Assembly (NCBI GenBank): GCA_028873845.1
Contig: JAPPNO010000042.1
Span: forward strand, 1-64,000
Direction: 5' to 3'
Length of the DNA: 64,000 bases
DNA from: Gemmatimonadota bacterium
GTDB taxonomy: Bacteria; Gemmatimonadota; Gemmatimonadetes; Longimicrobiales; Gaopeijiaceae
This document shows, piece after piece, positions 25,930-35,265 of the stretch (positions within the stretch are counted from its first letter, which is position 1; every line of letters begins with the position of its first letter). Made by a program: the position numbers and the translations under genes. The notes beneath the pieces are model-generated. The model was not told where the DNA came from and did not search any database. It saw only the letters and a list, made by a program, of their open reading frames with translations.

Positions 25930-27503
25930 GCGCCCCCACGCCGCGCCACGGCCGCAACGGCGAAGATCCGGTCGTCGGAGCCGAGGCCTGGACCGGACGC
26001 CGCTTTTCGTCGCGGGATGTGGTTGCCGGGCTGAGCGTCACCCTGCTCATCATCCCTCAGAGCATGGCCTACGCCGAACTGGCGGGCCTTCCGAGCGTTC
26101 ACGGCCTCTACGCTTCCGCGCTGCCGCTCCTCGCGGCGGGCCTCTTCGCGTCATGCCCCTACCTGCAGTCCGGCCCCGTCGCCCTCACCGCGCTGCTGAC
26201 CCACGGCGCCCTCGTCACGATCGCCGTGCCCGGGAGTCGCGAGTACGTCGCAGCCGCCGCCCTCCTGGCCCTCATCGTCGGGGTGACCCGTCTGGCCATT
26301 GCCACGGTGCACGCGGGCAAGGTCACCTACCTCATGTCGCAGCCGGTCGTGCGGGGCTTCACCTCGGGAGCGGCCATTCTGATCCTGCTGTCCCAGTTCC
26401 CCTCCACCCTCGGCATGACCGCCGCGGGCGAGAGCGGGCTCGTCGGAAACATGATTCGCGTGCTGGGCACCCCGGGTTCATGGAATCTCGCCGCCCTCGT
26501 GCTGACCATCCTGACCGTGGCGATCACCCTGCTGGCCCGCCGGATCCACCCCCTCTTCCCGGGGGCGCTGGTCGCTGTGCTGGGTGGGGTGCTCTTCTCG
26601 GTGCTGGCCGACTACGGGGGCCCCATCGTGGGCGAAATCCCGGGATCACTGCCTCCCATCAGCCTCGGCCTGCCCTGGGGGATGCTTCCCGCGCTCGTCG
26701 TGCCGGGCGTGGTGATCGCGCTGGTGGGCTTCGCCGAGACCACGGCCATCGCCCGCAACTTCGCAACGAATGACCGGGCCCGCTGGAGTCCCGACCGCGA
26801 GTTTCTGGCGCAGGGCGCGGCCAACCTCGTCTCGGGGGTGTGCGGCGGCATGCCCGCCGACGGATCGCTTTCGCGCAGCAGCCTCAACCACCTGTCCGGC
26901 GCGGGGTCTCGGTGGTCGGGGGCCATCACGGGACTCGCGGTGCTCGTCTTTCTGCCCTTCGCCGGGGTGCTGACGGCGCTCCCGAAGGCGGTGCTGGCCG
27001 GAGTCGTCATCGCGGCGGTGGGCGGACTGGTCCGGCCCCGCCTGCTGCTGAACGTGTGGACGCTGTCCCGGATCCAGGCGCTGGTGGTGTGGCTCACCCT
27101 GGCGCTGTGCCTGCTGCTGGCACCGCGAATCGAACAGGCCCTGCTGCTCGGGATCCTCATGTCGCTCGCCATTCACGTCTGGCGGGAACGCCGGGCCGGA
27201 TTCCACAGCTGGATGGAGGGTGACGTTCTGCACCTGGAGGTCACGGGCATACTCTGGTTCGCCTCGGCGCCCCGGCTGGAGGAGGCGCTCATGGGCCGGC
27301 TGACCGACGCGGGCGGCGTGTCCGAGGTGGTCATTCACCTCGAAGGCCTCGGGCGAATCGATCTGACCGGCGCATTGGTGCTCAAGCGCGCGGTGGACGA
27401 GATGCGGACGCTGGGAATCCCTTCCTCGCTCAAGGGCGTGCCGCCCCACGCGCGCGAACTGATCGACAACATCTTCGGGATGCCGCCGACGACGTATCTG
27501 TAG
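25926..27503 (+). CDS. SulP/SLC26-family inorganic anion transporter with STAS domain
   Basis: A 525-residue membrane transporter. The SulP signature region is LIIPQSMAYAELAGLPSVHG near residues 40-60, followed by about 12-14 hydrophobic segments to ~400. GGMPADGSLSRSS near 310 is the conserved loop. A STAS domain occupies the C-terminus (about 430-525, with HLEGLGRIDLTGALVLKRAV). The family carries sulfate, bicarbonate and related anions. It is coupled to torD by an ATGA overlap and follows a molybdoenzyme, so sulfate is the likely cargo. Direction of transport cannot be read from sequence. Confidence 0.9.
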   Translation: MSAPTPRHGRNGEDPVVGAEAWTGRRFSSRDVVAGLSVTLLIIPQSMAYAELAGLPSVHGLYASALPLLAAGLFASCPYLQSGPVALTALLTHGALVTIAVPGSREYVAAAALLALIVGVTRLAIATVHAGKVTYLMSQPVVRGFTSGAAILILLSQFPSTLGMTAAGESGLVGNMIRVLGTPGSWNLAALVLTILTVAITLLARRIHPLFPGALVAVLGGVLFSVLADYGGPIVGEIPGSLPPISLGLPWGMLPALVVPGVVIALVGFAETTAIARNFATNDRARWSPDREFLAQGAANLVSGVCGGMPADGSLSRSSLNHLSGAGSRWSGAITGLAVLVFLPFAGVLTALPKAVLAGVVIAAVGGLVRPRLLLNVWTLSRIQALVVWLTLALCLLLAPRIEQALLLGILMSLAIHVWRERRAGFHSWMEGDVLHLEVTGILWFASAPRLEEALMGRLTDAGGVSEVVIHLEGLGRIDLTGALVLKRAVDEMRTLGIPSSLKGVPPHARELIDNIFGMPPTTYL

Positions 27504-27630
27504 GGGGCCTGCCGGAGGTTCCGGCTGGACATTGGTTCTGGCGCCGAGAACGCGAGCTCGTGGAGACGGAACATAGAGATCACCCATACTGGACAGGGCA
27601 TCTTGCATTCGTTGAATTGCACGTGACACA

Positions 27631-29571
27631 TTGGCATGGATGACACCTTCCGCACGATCCCTGCAAGACACGCCGCGGCTTGGCCTTAGCGGCGAAAGCA
27701 ACGTGGTGGACGAGAAGGCTCGAACGCCGGGGAACCGCAGAGCAGCTGTCCCGTGGGTGGCCTTCATCTTGTGCCTGTGCATGAGCTGTGGAGAGGAGGC
27801 GCCCACCGCGCCGCCGCCGGCGGCCACCACGGTGATCGTGGCGCCATCGGCTGTGACACTGTCCGCATTGCGAGATACGACTCGACTCACCGCGACCGTG
27901 CTCGACCAGAACGGTCAGGTTATGACCGGGTCCCTGGTGGCGTACTCGTCGAGCGCGGATTCGGTGGCGACGGTGGACGGTTCCGGCCTGGTAACCGCCG
28001 TGGGCAACGGGACCGCAGTGGTGACGGCCACGAGCGGTGAGGCGTCCGGGAATGCGACGGTGACGGTGGAGCAGAAGGTGGCGGAGGTGCGCGTGTCGCC
28101 GGACTCGGTGACACTCGTTGCGTTCGAGGATACGGTACGGGTGGTGGCGGACGCGCTGGACGCGAATGGTCACGAGGTGGCGAGCGCCGAGTTCGCATGG
28201 TCGAGCGCGGGTTCGGTGGCGACGGTGGACGGCGCCGGCCTGGTAGCCGCCGTGGGGAACGGGATCACCGTAGTGACGGCCACGAGCGGTGAAGCGTCCG
28301 GGAGCGCCACCGTGACGGTGCAGCAGAGGGTGGTGGCGATGCGAGTCTCACCCGATTCGGTGACGCTCGTTGCGGTTGGGGACACGGTGCGATTGGCCGC
28401 CGAGGCGTTGGACGCGAATGGTCACGAGGTGGCGAGCACCGAGTTCGCATGGTCGAGCGCGGATTCGGTGGCAACGGTGGACGCCTCCGGCCTGGTGACG
28501 GCCGTGGGCAACGGGATTGCCGTGGTGACAGCCACATGCGGTGAAACCTACGGGAGCGCAACCGTGACGGTGCAGCAGAGAGTGTTGGCGGTGCGCGTCT
28601 CGCCCGATTCGGTAACACTCTTCGCGATCGGCGACACCGCGCGCCTGGCGGCCGAGGCCCTGGACGCAAACGACCATGCAGTTACGCGCGCCGAGTTCGA
28701 CTGGTCGAGCATCGATTCGGTGATGACGGTGGACACGACGGGACTGATCACCGCCGTCGGCAACGGGTCGGCGGTTGTGACGGCCACGAGCGGTGACGTG
28801 TCCGGGAGCGCGACGGTGACGGTGGAGCAGAGGGCGGCAGAGGTGCGTGTCCTTCCGGAGTCGGCAATGCTCTTCGCGATCGGCGACACCGCGCGCCTGA
28901 CGGCCGAGGCGCGGGACGCAAACGGCCATCCAGTTGCGCATGGAGGGTTCGACTGGTCCAGCAGCGCGCTCGGAGTACGCGTGGACGACTCCGGCCTGGT
29001 TACCGCGGTAAGCGAAGGAAACGCAGTGGTGACGGCGACAAGCGGCGAAGCGTCCGGGAGCGCTGCGGTTCGGGTCACCGTCCTCACCGGTCCCGCCAGG
29101 GACCGGGCCATACTGGAGACCTTCTACGAAGCGACCGGTGGTCCGTCGTGGACGAACGACGACGGTTGGCTCACGGATGCGCGGTTGGACAATTGGTACG
29201 GTGTCCGCACCGACCGGGAAGGCCGGGTAGTGGAGCTGGAACTCATCGCCAACAACCTGGAGGGCCACATTCCGGCCGCGCTCGGCCGGCTTGATCGGCT
29301 CAGGAACCTTGAACTGAGCGGAGCACCCGCCTTCGGTGCGTGGTGTTCACTCACAAGGGCAGGGAAGGGGGCCGGTGCCGGTTGGCCCGAATCCGCGAGC
29401 GAGGTGGACGACTACTACCTGCGCTCGGAGGTCACGCACAGCGTTGTAGACCGTACGCCAGGAGCCGACGATGTTCCGCCGCGTGCACTCGCGAGTCCAG
29501 GTGCCAGCGTTCAAGGTCCCGGCAACCGATTGATCGGCCGAATTCCACCAGAACTATGGATGATTTCGTAA
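27631..29571 (+). CDS. BIG2-repeat lipoprotein with the beginning of an LRR domain (5' half of a probably split gene)
   Basis: Up to 646 residues. A lipobox (AFILCLCMSCGEE) marks a lipid-anchored exported protein; a GTG at 27703 would give a more normal signal length than the ATG at 27631. Five BIG2/bacterial Ig-like repeats of 84 residues follow, then TFYEATGGPSWTNDDGWLTD and the LRR entry RVVELELIANNLEGHIPAALG. About 60 non-LRR residues come next, then GNRLIGRIPPEL and, abruptly, WMIS and a stop. The LRR series and the protease domain present in the paralogue at 38370 are missing here but appear in frame at 35.4 kb. I read this as the 5' half of an interrupted gene. Confidence 0.75.
   Translation: MAWMTPSARSLQDTPRLGLSGESNVVDEKARTPGNRRAAVPWVAFILCLCMSCGEEAPTAPPPAATTVIVAPSAVTLSALRDTTRLTATVLDQNGQVMTGSLVAYSSSADSVATVDGSGLVTAVGNGTAVVTATSGEASGNATVTVEQKVAEVRVSPDSVTLVAFEDTVRVVADALDANGHEVASAEFAWSSAGSVATVDGAGLVAAVGNGITVVTATSGEASGSATVTVQQRVVAMRVSPDSVTLVAVGDTVRLAAEALDANGHEVASTEFAWSSADSVATVDASGLVTAVGNGIAVVTATCGETYGSATVTVQQRVLAVRVSPDSVTLFAIGDTARLAAEALDANDHAVTRAEFDWSSIDSVMTVDTTGLITAVGNGSAVVTATSGDVSGSATVTVEQRAAEVRVLPESAMLFAIGDTARLTAEARDANGHPVAHGGFDWSSSALGVRVDDSGLVTAVSEGNAVVTATSGEASGSAAVRVTVLTGPARDRAILETFYEATGGPSWTNDDGWLTDARLDNWYGVRTDREGRVVELELIANNLEGHIPAALGRLDRLRNLELSGAPAFGAWCSLTRAGKGAGAGWPESASEVDDYYLRSEVTHSVVDRTPGADDVPPRALASPGASVQGPGNRLIGRIPPELWMIS
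27832..29090 (+). repeat. Five tandem 252-bp BIG2-coding repeats
   Basis: The repeat starts fall at 27832, 28087, 28339, 28591 and 28843: one interval of 255 bp and three of exactly 252. Each unit encodes a BIG2 domain with the core (V)RVSPDSVTL, DANGHEV and SGLVTAVGNG. Near-identical units such as 2 and 3 indicate recent duplication or gene conversion. Confidence 0.85.
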
Positions 29572-29722
29572 GCTGGTATGTATCAACGTGTTACATAGCA
29601 TATGGCTATGCCCGTACCACTTACAGTATGCAGGAATGAGCGGGATTTCATGCGACGGCATCGGAAGTCAGCGGACGGTTTTCGGGCCATTGCACGCTGC
29701 TTCGGACGGGACACGTTGACGT

Positions 29723-31054
29723 TCAACGAACCTCCGCCGGGAGCCGCCGCACCACCACGCTGGCCACATCGAACTCGTCCAACTCGATGAACGCCGCCAG
29801 TCCGCCCGGGCCGAAGGCGTCCGGCATCTCGGTCGCATCGGTCGCGTAGGTGCCGACGTAGGTCCCTTCCGCCGTCAGGACATCGATGGGGCCGTCGCTA
29901 TCGGGTTCCTCGCCACCGCGCCGCACCCAGATACGTCCCTCCCATGTGGTGGCCAAGTCGCGCAGCACGGGAATCTCGTGGTAGAAGCGGTCCTCCAGAT
30001 CGAACGTGGCCTCCGACCGAGGGCTGTTTCCCCGGGCGCCCCCGACCAGCATGAGGCGTCTTGTACCGGTTCCGCCGAGTGCGCGCCGGGCCTCCGCCGT
30101 CCTCTCCTCGTACGCCTCCCGGACCGATTCCGTCACCGGCTCGGGATCGAAGGGCCGCCGGATGATGCGTGCGGCTTCGCGCGCACCCGGCGGCGTGACC
30201 TTCAGCGCGTACGCGGACGAGTCCGAGTGAACGATGCCGCCGTCGGGGAGGACGGCCACAAGGAAACCGGGCTCGAACACGGTCGGCATGGTCATGCTGC
30301 GAAGCGCGTCGCGAATCTGGGCGGGGACGGGGCTCGTCGCGAGACCCTCAAGGTCGCTCCGCGGGGGCAACCATCCCTCCGCTACCGTATCGGTGCGTGC
30401 GGCTTCGCCGTCGAGTCCGACCCGCAGCACCGGGCGGGAGGTGGGCGGATCCGCCGCGCCGCCCGCGCCCATGACGATGGAGCGGGAGCCCCCACCGGCA
30501 AAGACCGCCCCGCCGCGAGGATCCGGCTGAATGTCGTGGGCCGGGATCGCCACCGGGTTGGACCCGTCATCCGCCCGGACCATGCGCAGAAAATCGCCGG
30601 AGGCGTCGAAGAGCTGGTAGGCGCGGTGGCCGACATCGCTCACCACCACGGTGCCGTCGCGCAACACCGCGAATCCCACGGGCTGGTTGAACTCGCCGGG
30701 ACCGCCGCCCGAAGATCCGAATTCCGTAACGAAACGCCCGCCCGCGTCGAACACGAGGACCCTCACCGCGCCGCCGCGCGTCAGACGCATCCCCTCGACA
30801 CGCATCCCCCCGGTCGTCCCGTCGAAGATGTACAGGTTGCCCTCCGCGTCGAAGGCGACCTGGCCCACCGAGGCGAACATCTCCCAGGACTCGCCTTCGA
30901 GGACGCCGACCCGGTAGACCTCCTCGAACGCGGGCTCGATCGGACGGTCCCGCCCCGTGACCTCGACGATCTCCTGAGCGGGGAGAGTGGAGGGGGCGGC
31001 CAAGACGGCCATCAGAAGGAGCGATTGATTAGGGGCGAACCTGCTGGCGTTCAT
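29723..31054 (-). CDS. Exported 6-bladed beta-propeller protein (paralogue 1)
   Basis: A 443-residue protein with a signal peptide (to about residue 26, ALPAQ-like end) and NHL/TolB-like 6-bladed propeller repeats. Visible blade elements are [43 protein letters not shown] and [15 protein letters not shown]. It ends with the family tail [19 protein letters not shown]. Such proteins are common in Gemmatimonadota/Bacteroidota-type genomes; their ligands are unknown. AGAGGT precedes the ATG at 31054. It is the last of three same-strand paralogues, separated from the next by a 475-bp gap. Confidence 0.85.
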   Translation of the reverse strand: MNASRFAPNQSLLLMAVLAAPSTLPAQEIVEVTGRDRPIEPAFEEVYRVGVLEGESWEMFASVGQVAFDAEGNLYIFDGTTGGMRVEGMRLTRGGAVRVLVFDAGGRFVTEFGSSGGGPGEFNQPVGFAVLRDGTVVVSDVGHRAYQLFDASGDFLRMVRADDGSNPVAIPAHDIQPDPRGGAVFAGGGSRSIVMGAGGAADPPTSRPVLRVGLDGEAARTDTVAEGWLPPRSDLEGLATSPVPAQIRDALRSMTMPTVFEPGFLVAVLPDGGIVHSDSSAYALKVTPPGAREAARIIRRPFDPEPVTESVREAYEERTAEARRALGGTGTRRLMLVGGARGNSPRSEATFDLEDRFYHEIPVLRDLATTWEGRIWVRRGGEEPDSDGPIDVLTAEGTYVGTYATDATEMPDAFGPGGLAAFIELDEFDVASVVVRRLPAEVR

Positions 31055-31529
31055 CGAGGACCTCTCTGGTGAGTCGAAGGTGGCGAGCCGCAACCGGGCC
31101 ACGGGTTGGATGCGCGACCGTACCGCGAAGGTTGTCCACCAACGTGCATCCACGCTTGATGGCCGTCCAGCGTCCACTTGGGGACTTCTCGGGCGGAAGG
31201 GCTTGGTGGACTCCGGGCCGCGCGGCAGGGGAGCGCGGCCATTACAAAGGCGCAACAGGCTGCCCCGTCGCCCTCGCCGCACGTGAGGCCCGCGATCAGC
31301 GGGCGTTGGCGGGCTCCTCGGAGGACCGGCCAAAGCGTCTCGGGCGGCGTCCGGGAGCGTCTCACGGGCGGTCGCCGTGCTGGCTTGAGCCACGCTTCGG
31401 TGGTCAAGCCAGTTTACCCTCCGTATTACACGGCGGGGCTGGCGGGGGGCTCCGCCCCCTCGACCCCGAAGACATCCCGCGCCCGAAGCGCGCAAGCCAC
31501 ATCGGCGGCGTCAATCCTTCGGCAGTCTG
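31055..31529. other. Intergenic region between propeller paralogues 1 and 2
   Basis: No gene is supported in this 475-bp stretch. It contains a GC hairpin at 31445-31459 (GGGGGC, loop TCC, GCCCCC), about 70 bp after the stop of the upstream propeller gene, which may end that transcript although no T-run follows. The promoter of paralogue 1 should lie here but was not recognised. Confidence 0.5.
31445..31459 (-). terminator. Possible terminator hairpin after propeller paralogue 2
   Basis: A perfect 6-bp stem GGGGGC/GCCCCC with a 3-nt loop lies downstream of the stop at 31530 on the minus strand. Without a T-tract it is only a candidate. Confidence 0.3.
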
Positions 31530-32855
31530 CTACGGACTCCGCGACGCCCGCCGCAGCCGCTTCACCACCACCGTCTCCACATCCATTTCGTCCGTTTCGA
31601 TGAACGCGGCCAAGCCGTCTGGACCGAAGGCGTCCGGCAGCGCGATCACACCCGCCGGATAGGTCCCGAAGTAGCGCCCGTCCATGGTCAGAACATCGAT
31701 GGGGCCGGCATCGTCGCCCGGCTCCTCCCCGCGCCTCTGCACCCAGATCTCGCCGTTCCAATTCGTTCTCAGTCCCCGGACAATCGACACCTCGTTGAAG
31801 ACCCCCACCCTGTCTAGACGATTGACCTGCGGGACGTACTCCACGCCGTTGACCACCATCCTCGGCCCTCGGCCCGCCGCCGCGAGTGCCGCGAGCCGTT
31901 CTCGCTCGTTCTCGATCATCCGGTCGGTGACCCGCGTCGGCCGGAAGGGCCGCCGCAGGATTCGGAGGACCCCCGCCCCAGGACGTGCGATCTTGATCGC
32001 ATACGCCGACGAATCGGAAAACGCCGCGGTCCCGTCCGGAAGCACTGCGGCCAGCATCATGGGCCCGAACACCTGACGGGGCGGGTGGTCGAAGCTGGGC
32101 CGACCGCCGACCGGCAGCCCCGATAGGTCTCCGCCCTGTGGCAGCCAGCCCTCGGCGACGGTGTCCTTGACCGCCACGTCGCCGGTCAGGATGATGCGCT
32201 CGACCGGGCGCGACGTGGGCGGAGTCGTTCGCGCCGTGGTGCCGGAGCCGCTGCTCAGCATCTGCGCCCCCACGGCGGAATACACGGCTTCTCCCCGCGG
32301 GTCGGGCAGGAGATCCGTCATTCGCGCGGTCCCCGGCTCGGGTGCCATCCGCACCATGCGCTCGAACTCTCCGTCCGCGCCGAAGATGTGGTAGCTGCGG
32401 TGGCCGAGATCGCCCATCACGACGCGCCCGTCCCGCATGACCGCGAAGCCGTCCGGACTCCGGAACTCGCCCGGCCCATCCCCTTTCCGCCCGAAGGCCC
32501 GTCGGAACCCGCCGGCCGCACCCACCACGATGACTCGACCCGTTTGTTTGTCGAAAACGTACAGCTGACCCGCCGCATCGAACGCCACGCGGCGCACGTT
32601 GCCGAACTGTTCCCAGTCCTCGCCCAACACGGAACCGACCCTGTAGACCTCGTCGAAGTCCAACGCCGGATCCAACCGGCGATCATCGCCCGGCAGGTCG
32701 ATGACCTCCTGGGCCGCCGCTGGACCGACCGCCGACCCGGTAACCACCGCGAGTATCCCGATCAGGTTGAAGACGCGAGGGAATCCGGGCCGGGGATCCG
32801 TAGCCCTGCTTCGGGACACGTTCGCCGCAACGGGGGCGGGGACTCTAACGGACAT
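31530..32855 (-). CDS. Exported 6-bladed beta-propeller protein (paralogue 2)
   Basis: About 441 residues, with a long N-region before the membrane segment ([21 protein letters not shown]). The propeller region shows [51 protein letters not shown] and [12 protein letters not shown], then the shared tail [20 protein letters not shown]. The chosen ATG at 32855 overlaps the end of the upstream paralogue by 11 bp, giving translational coupling, but there is no good ribosome site and a start about 36 bp earlier is possible. Sequence similarity to both neighbours shows local duplication. Confidence 0.85.
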   Translation of the reverse strand: MSVRVPAPVAANVSRSRATDPRPGFPRVFNLIGILAVVTGSAVGPAAAQEVIDLPGDDRRLDPALDFDEVYRVGSVLGEDWEQFGNVRRVAFDAAGQLYVFDKQTGRVIVVGAAGGFRRAFGRKGDGPGEFRSPDGFAVMRDGRVVMGDLGHRSYHIFGADGEFERMVRMAPEPGTARMTDLLPDPRGEAVYSAVGAQMLSSGSGTTARTTPPTSRPVERIILTGDVAVKDTVAEGWLPQGGDLSGLPVGGRPSFDHPPRQVFGPMMLAAVLPDGTAAFSDSSAYAIKIARPGAGVLRILRRPFRPTRVTDRMIENERERLAALAAAGRGPRMVVNGVEYVPQVNRLDRVGVFNEVSIVRGLRTNWNGEIWVQRRGEEPGDDAGPIDVLTMDGRYFGTYPAGVIALPDAFGPDGLAAFIETDEMDVETVVVKRLRRASRSP

Positions 32856-34095
32856 TCTGCGGCAATCGCATGACGGTGATGACCGGGACATCGAACTCGT
32901 CCGTTTCGAGGAAGGCAGCTAGACCGTCGGGACCAAAGGCGTCCGGCATTTCGAGCCGTCCGGCCGGGAAAGTGCCAATGTACCGCCCGTCCGGTGCGAG
33001 CACGTCGATGGGACCCGGCTCGCCTTCACCGGGCTCCGTGCTCCGCTCGACCCACAGGTTGCCGTCCCAAGTGACGCGCAGAGCCGCGATCACCGGCACT
33101 TCGGGGAAGAATTGCATGTTCTCGATCGCTTCCAAGTGAACAGATCGAAAGCGGTCAAGGATCGCTTGGGCCGTTGGCGGCACTTGTTGTCCTGCGGGGA
33201 CCGCAACCTCCTGATTGCGACGCGCTTCGAGGCGGCGCTCGCGCTCTGCGCGTCTAGTCTCCTCGGTCACCGGCAGGGGTCGCATAGGTCGCCGAAGGAT
33301 GTGAGAGACCTCGCCGAGAGTGTCCGCGAGCTTGATGGCCCAAGCGGAGGAATCCGCAAACGCGACACCGCCCGCCGTCAGCGCATCGTACAGCACTTCG
33401 GGTTCGAATCCCCACACCTCGCCCACCACATCCTCAATGTCTCCGAATCGGGGGCCTTGGTCCTCCCGGCCTGCGGGCGTCCAAGCCTCCAGCAAAGTCC
33501 GCTCCGCCAAGTCGTCCGAAGACATGTTGACATGTACGATGGAGCGCCCGCTCCGGCCAATCAGCGTCCAAGCGTCGGTCCTCTGCGGGCGGAGGCCCGG
33601 GCGGGTCGTGATTCCGAAGCCCGCACTCACTTCGCGCACCATGCGGTCGAAATCGCCATTGGGATCGAACACGTGGTATGCCTGATGCATCACGTCTTCG
33701 ACCGCGGTGCGGCCGTCCGCCCACACGATCAACTGCACGGCCGCCCGGAACTCCCCCGGCCCCTCACCGATACGGCCAAAGTCACGCACGTGCCTCCCGG
33801 TGGCGTCAACGACAACGACTCGCCCACCGCCCCCAGTCCCTGGGGCGTCCAGCAGACGGAGGTTTCCCGCACCATCGAATCCCATGCTCCGGATGGTGGA
33901 AAACTCCTCCCATCGGGCCGCCGCATCCGCCGAGCCAATTCGGTACACCAACTCGAAGTCCGCCGGGAGCGGAAGGTCCTCGGCTGGCAGATCGACAACC
34001 TCTTGGGCGCGGATGCCGGTGGCTCCCGCAATGGCGAGGACCACCCCGACCGCCCCCATTGCCCCGATAGCCGATGGCCTGAGTCTCTGATGCAT
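32845..34095 (-). CDS. Exported 6-bladed beta-propeller protein (paralogue 3)
   Basis: A 416-residue protein with a signal peptide ([16 protein letters not shown]) and propeller blades including [36 protein letters not shown] and [12 protein letters not shown]; the end is [20 protein letters not shown]. It lacks some of the central sequence of its neighbours, and the middle section ([15 protein letters not shown]) has diverged. It is the first gene of the propeller trio. The ATG at 34095 has GGGACCGAG upstream. Upstream lies a 319-bp space and then the integrase remnant. Confidence 0.85.
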   Translation of the reverse strand: MHQRLRPSAIGAMGAVGVVLAIAGATGIRAQEVVDLPAEDLPLPADFELVYRIGSADAAARWEEFSTIRSMGFDGAGNLRLLDAPGTGGGGRVVVVDATGRHVRDFGRIGEGPGEFRAAVQLIVWADGRTAVEDVMHQAYHVFDPNGDFDRMVREVSAGFGITTRPGLRPQRTDAWTLIGRSGRSIVHVNMSSDDLAERTLLEAWTPAGREDQGPRFGDIEDVVGEVWGFEPEVLYDALTAGGVAFADSSAWAIKLADTLGEVSHILRRPMRPLPVTEETRRAERERRLEARRNQEVAVPAGQQVPPTAQAILDRFRSVHLEAIENMQFFPEVPVIAALRVTWDGNLWVERSTEPGEGEPGPIDVLAPDGRYIGTFPAGRLEMPDAFGPDGLAAFLETDEFDVPVITVMRLPQNVR

Positions 34096-34414
34096 CTCGG
34101 TCCCGCCGCCACATGGTTCAGGTTCGCGTCAAGCCCGACTTGGCCACTGACTATGGAAGTCGTAGATGCGTGGACGCAAGCTACCACTGCGCGTACGCGG
34201 ATGGGCTCTACGCCCGTTCACGACGGGGGCATTGCCGCATCCACGGCAAGTCTTTCGGTGCTGTCGGCAGCACCGGATACGGGGAAGCCGGCGGAGCGCG
34301 GCGCACCGGGGGTTCCAAGGGGAGCGGAAGCGCCCCTGGCCAGCGCCACGTTCAACGTGGCGTGTGCTGGCTGACGGACGTTACGGACGTGAGCCAGCCC
34401 CCGCCGATGGCGGC
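34096..34414. other. Non-coding space between propeller paralogue 3 and integrase remnant
   Basis: No gene is supported in this 319-bp stretch. It holds an imperfect hairpin (34339-34371) and presumably the propeller operon promoter, which was not recognised. Confidence 0.5.
34339..34371 (-). terminator. Hairpin downstream of the integrase remnant
   Basis: GCCAGC-GCCACGTT, a 1-nt loop, then AACGTGGC, a GTGT bulge and GCTGGC form a long interrupted stem 44 bp past the integrase stop. It is a plausible intrinsic terminator without a clear T-run. Confidence 0.35.
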
Positions 34415-35247
34415 TTACCGCGTCGTGACGTAGTCACGCCAAGCCTGTAGAACCTCGGCACGGCGCTCCAGCAGGTCCGAGCGCTGATACGCCTGCACGA
34501 CCCGGCTCTTCGGGACGTGGGCGAGGCATGCCTCGGCGACCTCCGCCGGGATACCGGACTCGGCCATCCACGACCGGGCGCTCGACCGGAAGCCGTGAAG
34601 CGTCGAGTCCACCCCGGCGATCTGGAGTACCCGAGACACCGTCTTCGGCGCAAGCGTCCTGCCAGTCCGCGAAGGAAACACGAGCGGCGACTTGTCCGAC
34701 AGCTTGCGCGCCTTCTTCAGCACGTCCAAGGCGCCGGTGCTGAGCGGAACGGCAAACTCACGGCCCGCCTTCATCCTTTCAGCCGGGATCGTCCATGTCG
34801 CCGCGTCCATGTCGATCTCATCCCAGAGCGCGCCACGGGCCTCGCCGGGACGAACCGCCGTGAGCACCATCAGTTCGACGCACAACGCAGCCGGACTCCC
34901 GCCCCCCACCCGGCGGATGGACCGGAGCGCCGCCGCGATCTCGCCATGCGGCAGGGCGCGGTGATGGCCCGCCGCGCCGCCGTTCGGCTTCGGCAGCGCC
35001 TCCGGCTGTTGTCCAGCGCCTTTTCCCGGGCATCGGCGAGTGTGACCTCGGGGTACGGCCCGAGCCCGATCGAGGTGAGCCGCCCGTCGATCCTGACGCG
35101 CTGCCGCCATGTCTTGGTGATCCTCCCGTTGGCCGTCCGGTACACCCGGAGGCTCAGCCCTCGCCCGCCCCGTCCGTCGCCGTAAACGCCGGGGCGGCCG
35201 ACCGTCCGCACGAAGGCGGCGGTGAGCGTCCTGGGTCGCTTGGTCAT
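34415..35247 (-). pseudogene. Decayed P4-type tyrosine integrase
   Basis: Two frames together make a broken integrase. The 5' part (from ATG 35247) encodes the Arm-type DNA-binding domain (SLRVYRTANGRITKTWRQRV, IGLGPYPEVTLADAREKALD). The reading frame then changes near 35.0 kb, and the 3' part encodes the catalytic domain with all expected residues: Arg in LTAVRPGEARG, HGFR, and a final HVPKSRVVQAYQR with His and Tyr. The core-binding domain (about 100 residues) that should lie between them is absent, so a deletion plus a frameshift is indicated. Similar integrases insert into tRNA genes or defined sites. It lies next to a 13-bp direct repeat. Confidence 0.82.
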
Positions 35248-35265
35248 GCAGTTCCTTCCGTAGGT

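Noticed and set aside
29560-29640. A promoter in the AT-rich patch after the BIG2 gene
   Set aside because: It lies between convergent genes, and the 15-nt-spaced boxes are not present; CATAGC/GCTATG arms suggest at most a weak hairpin.
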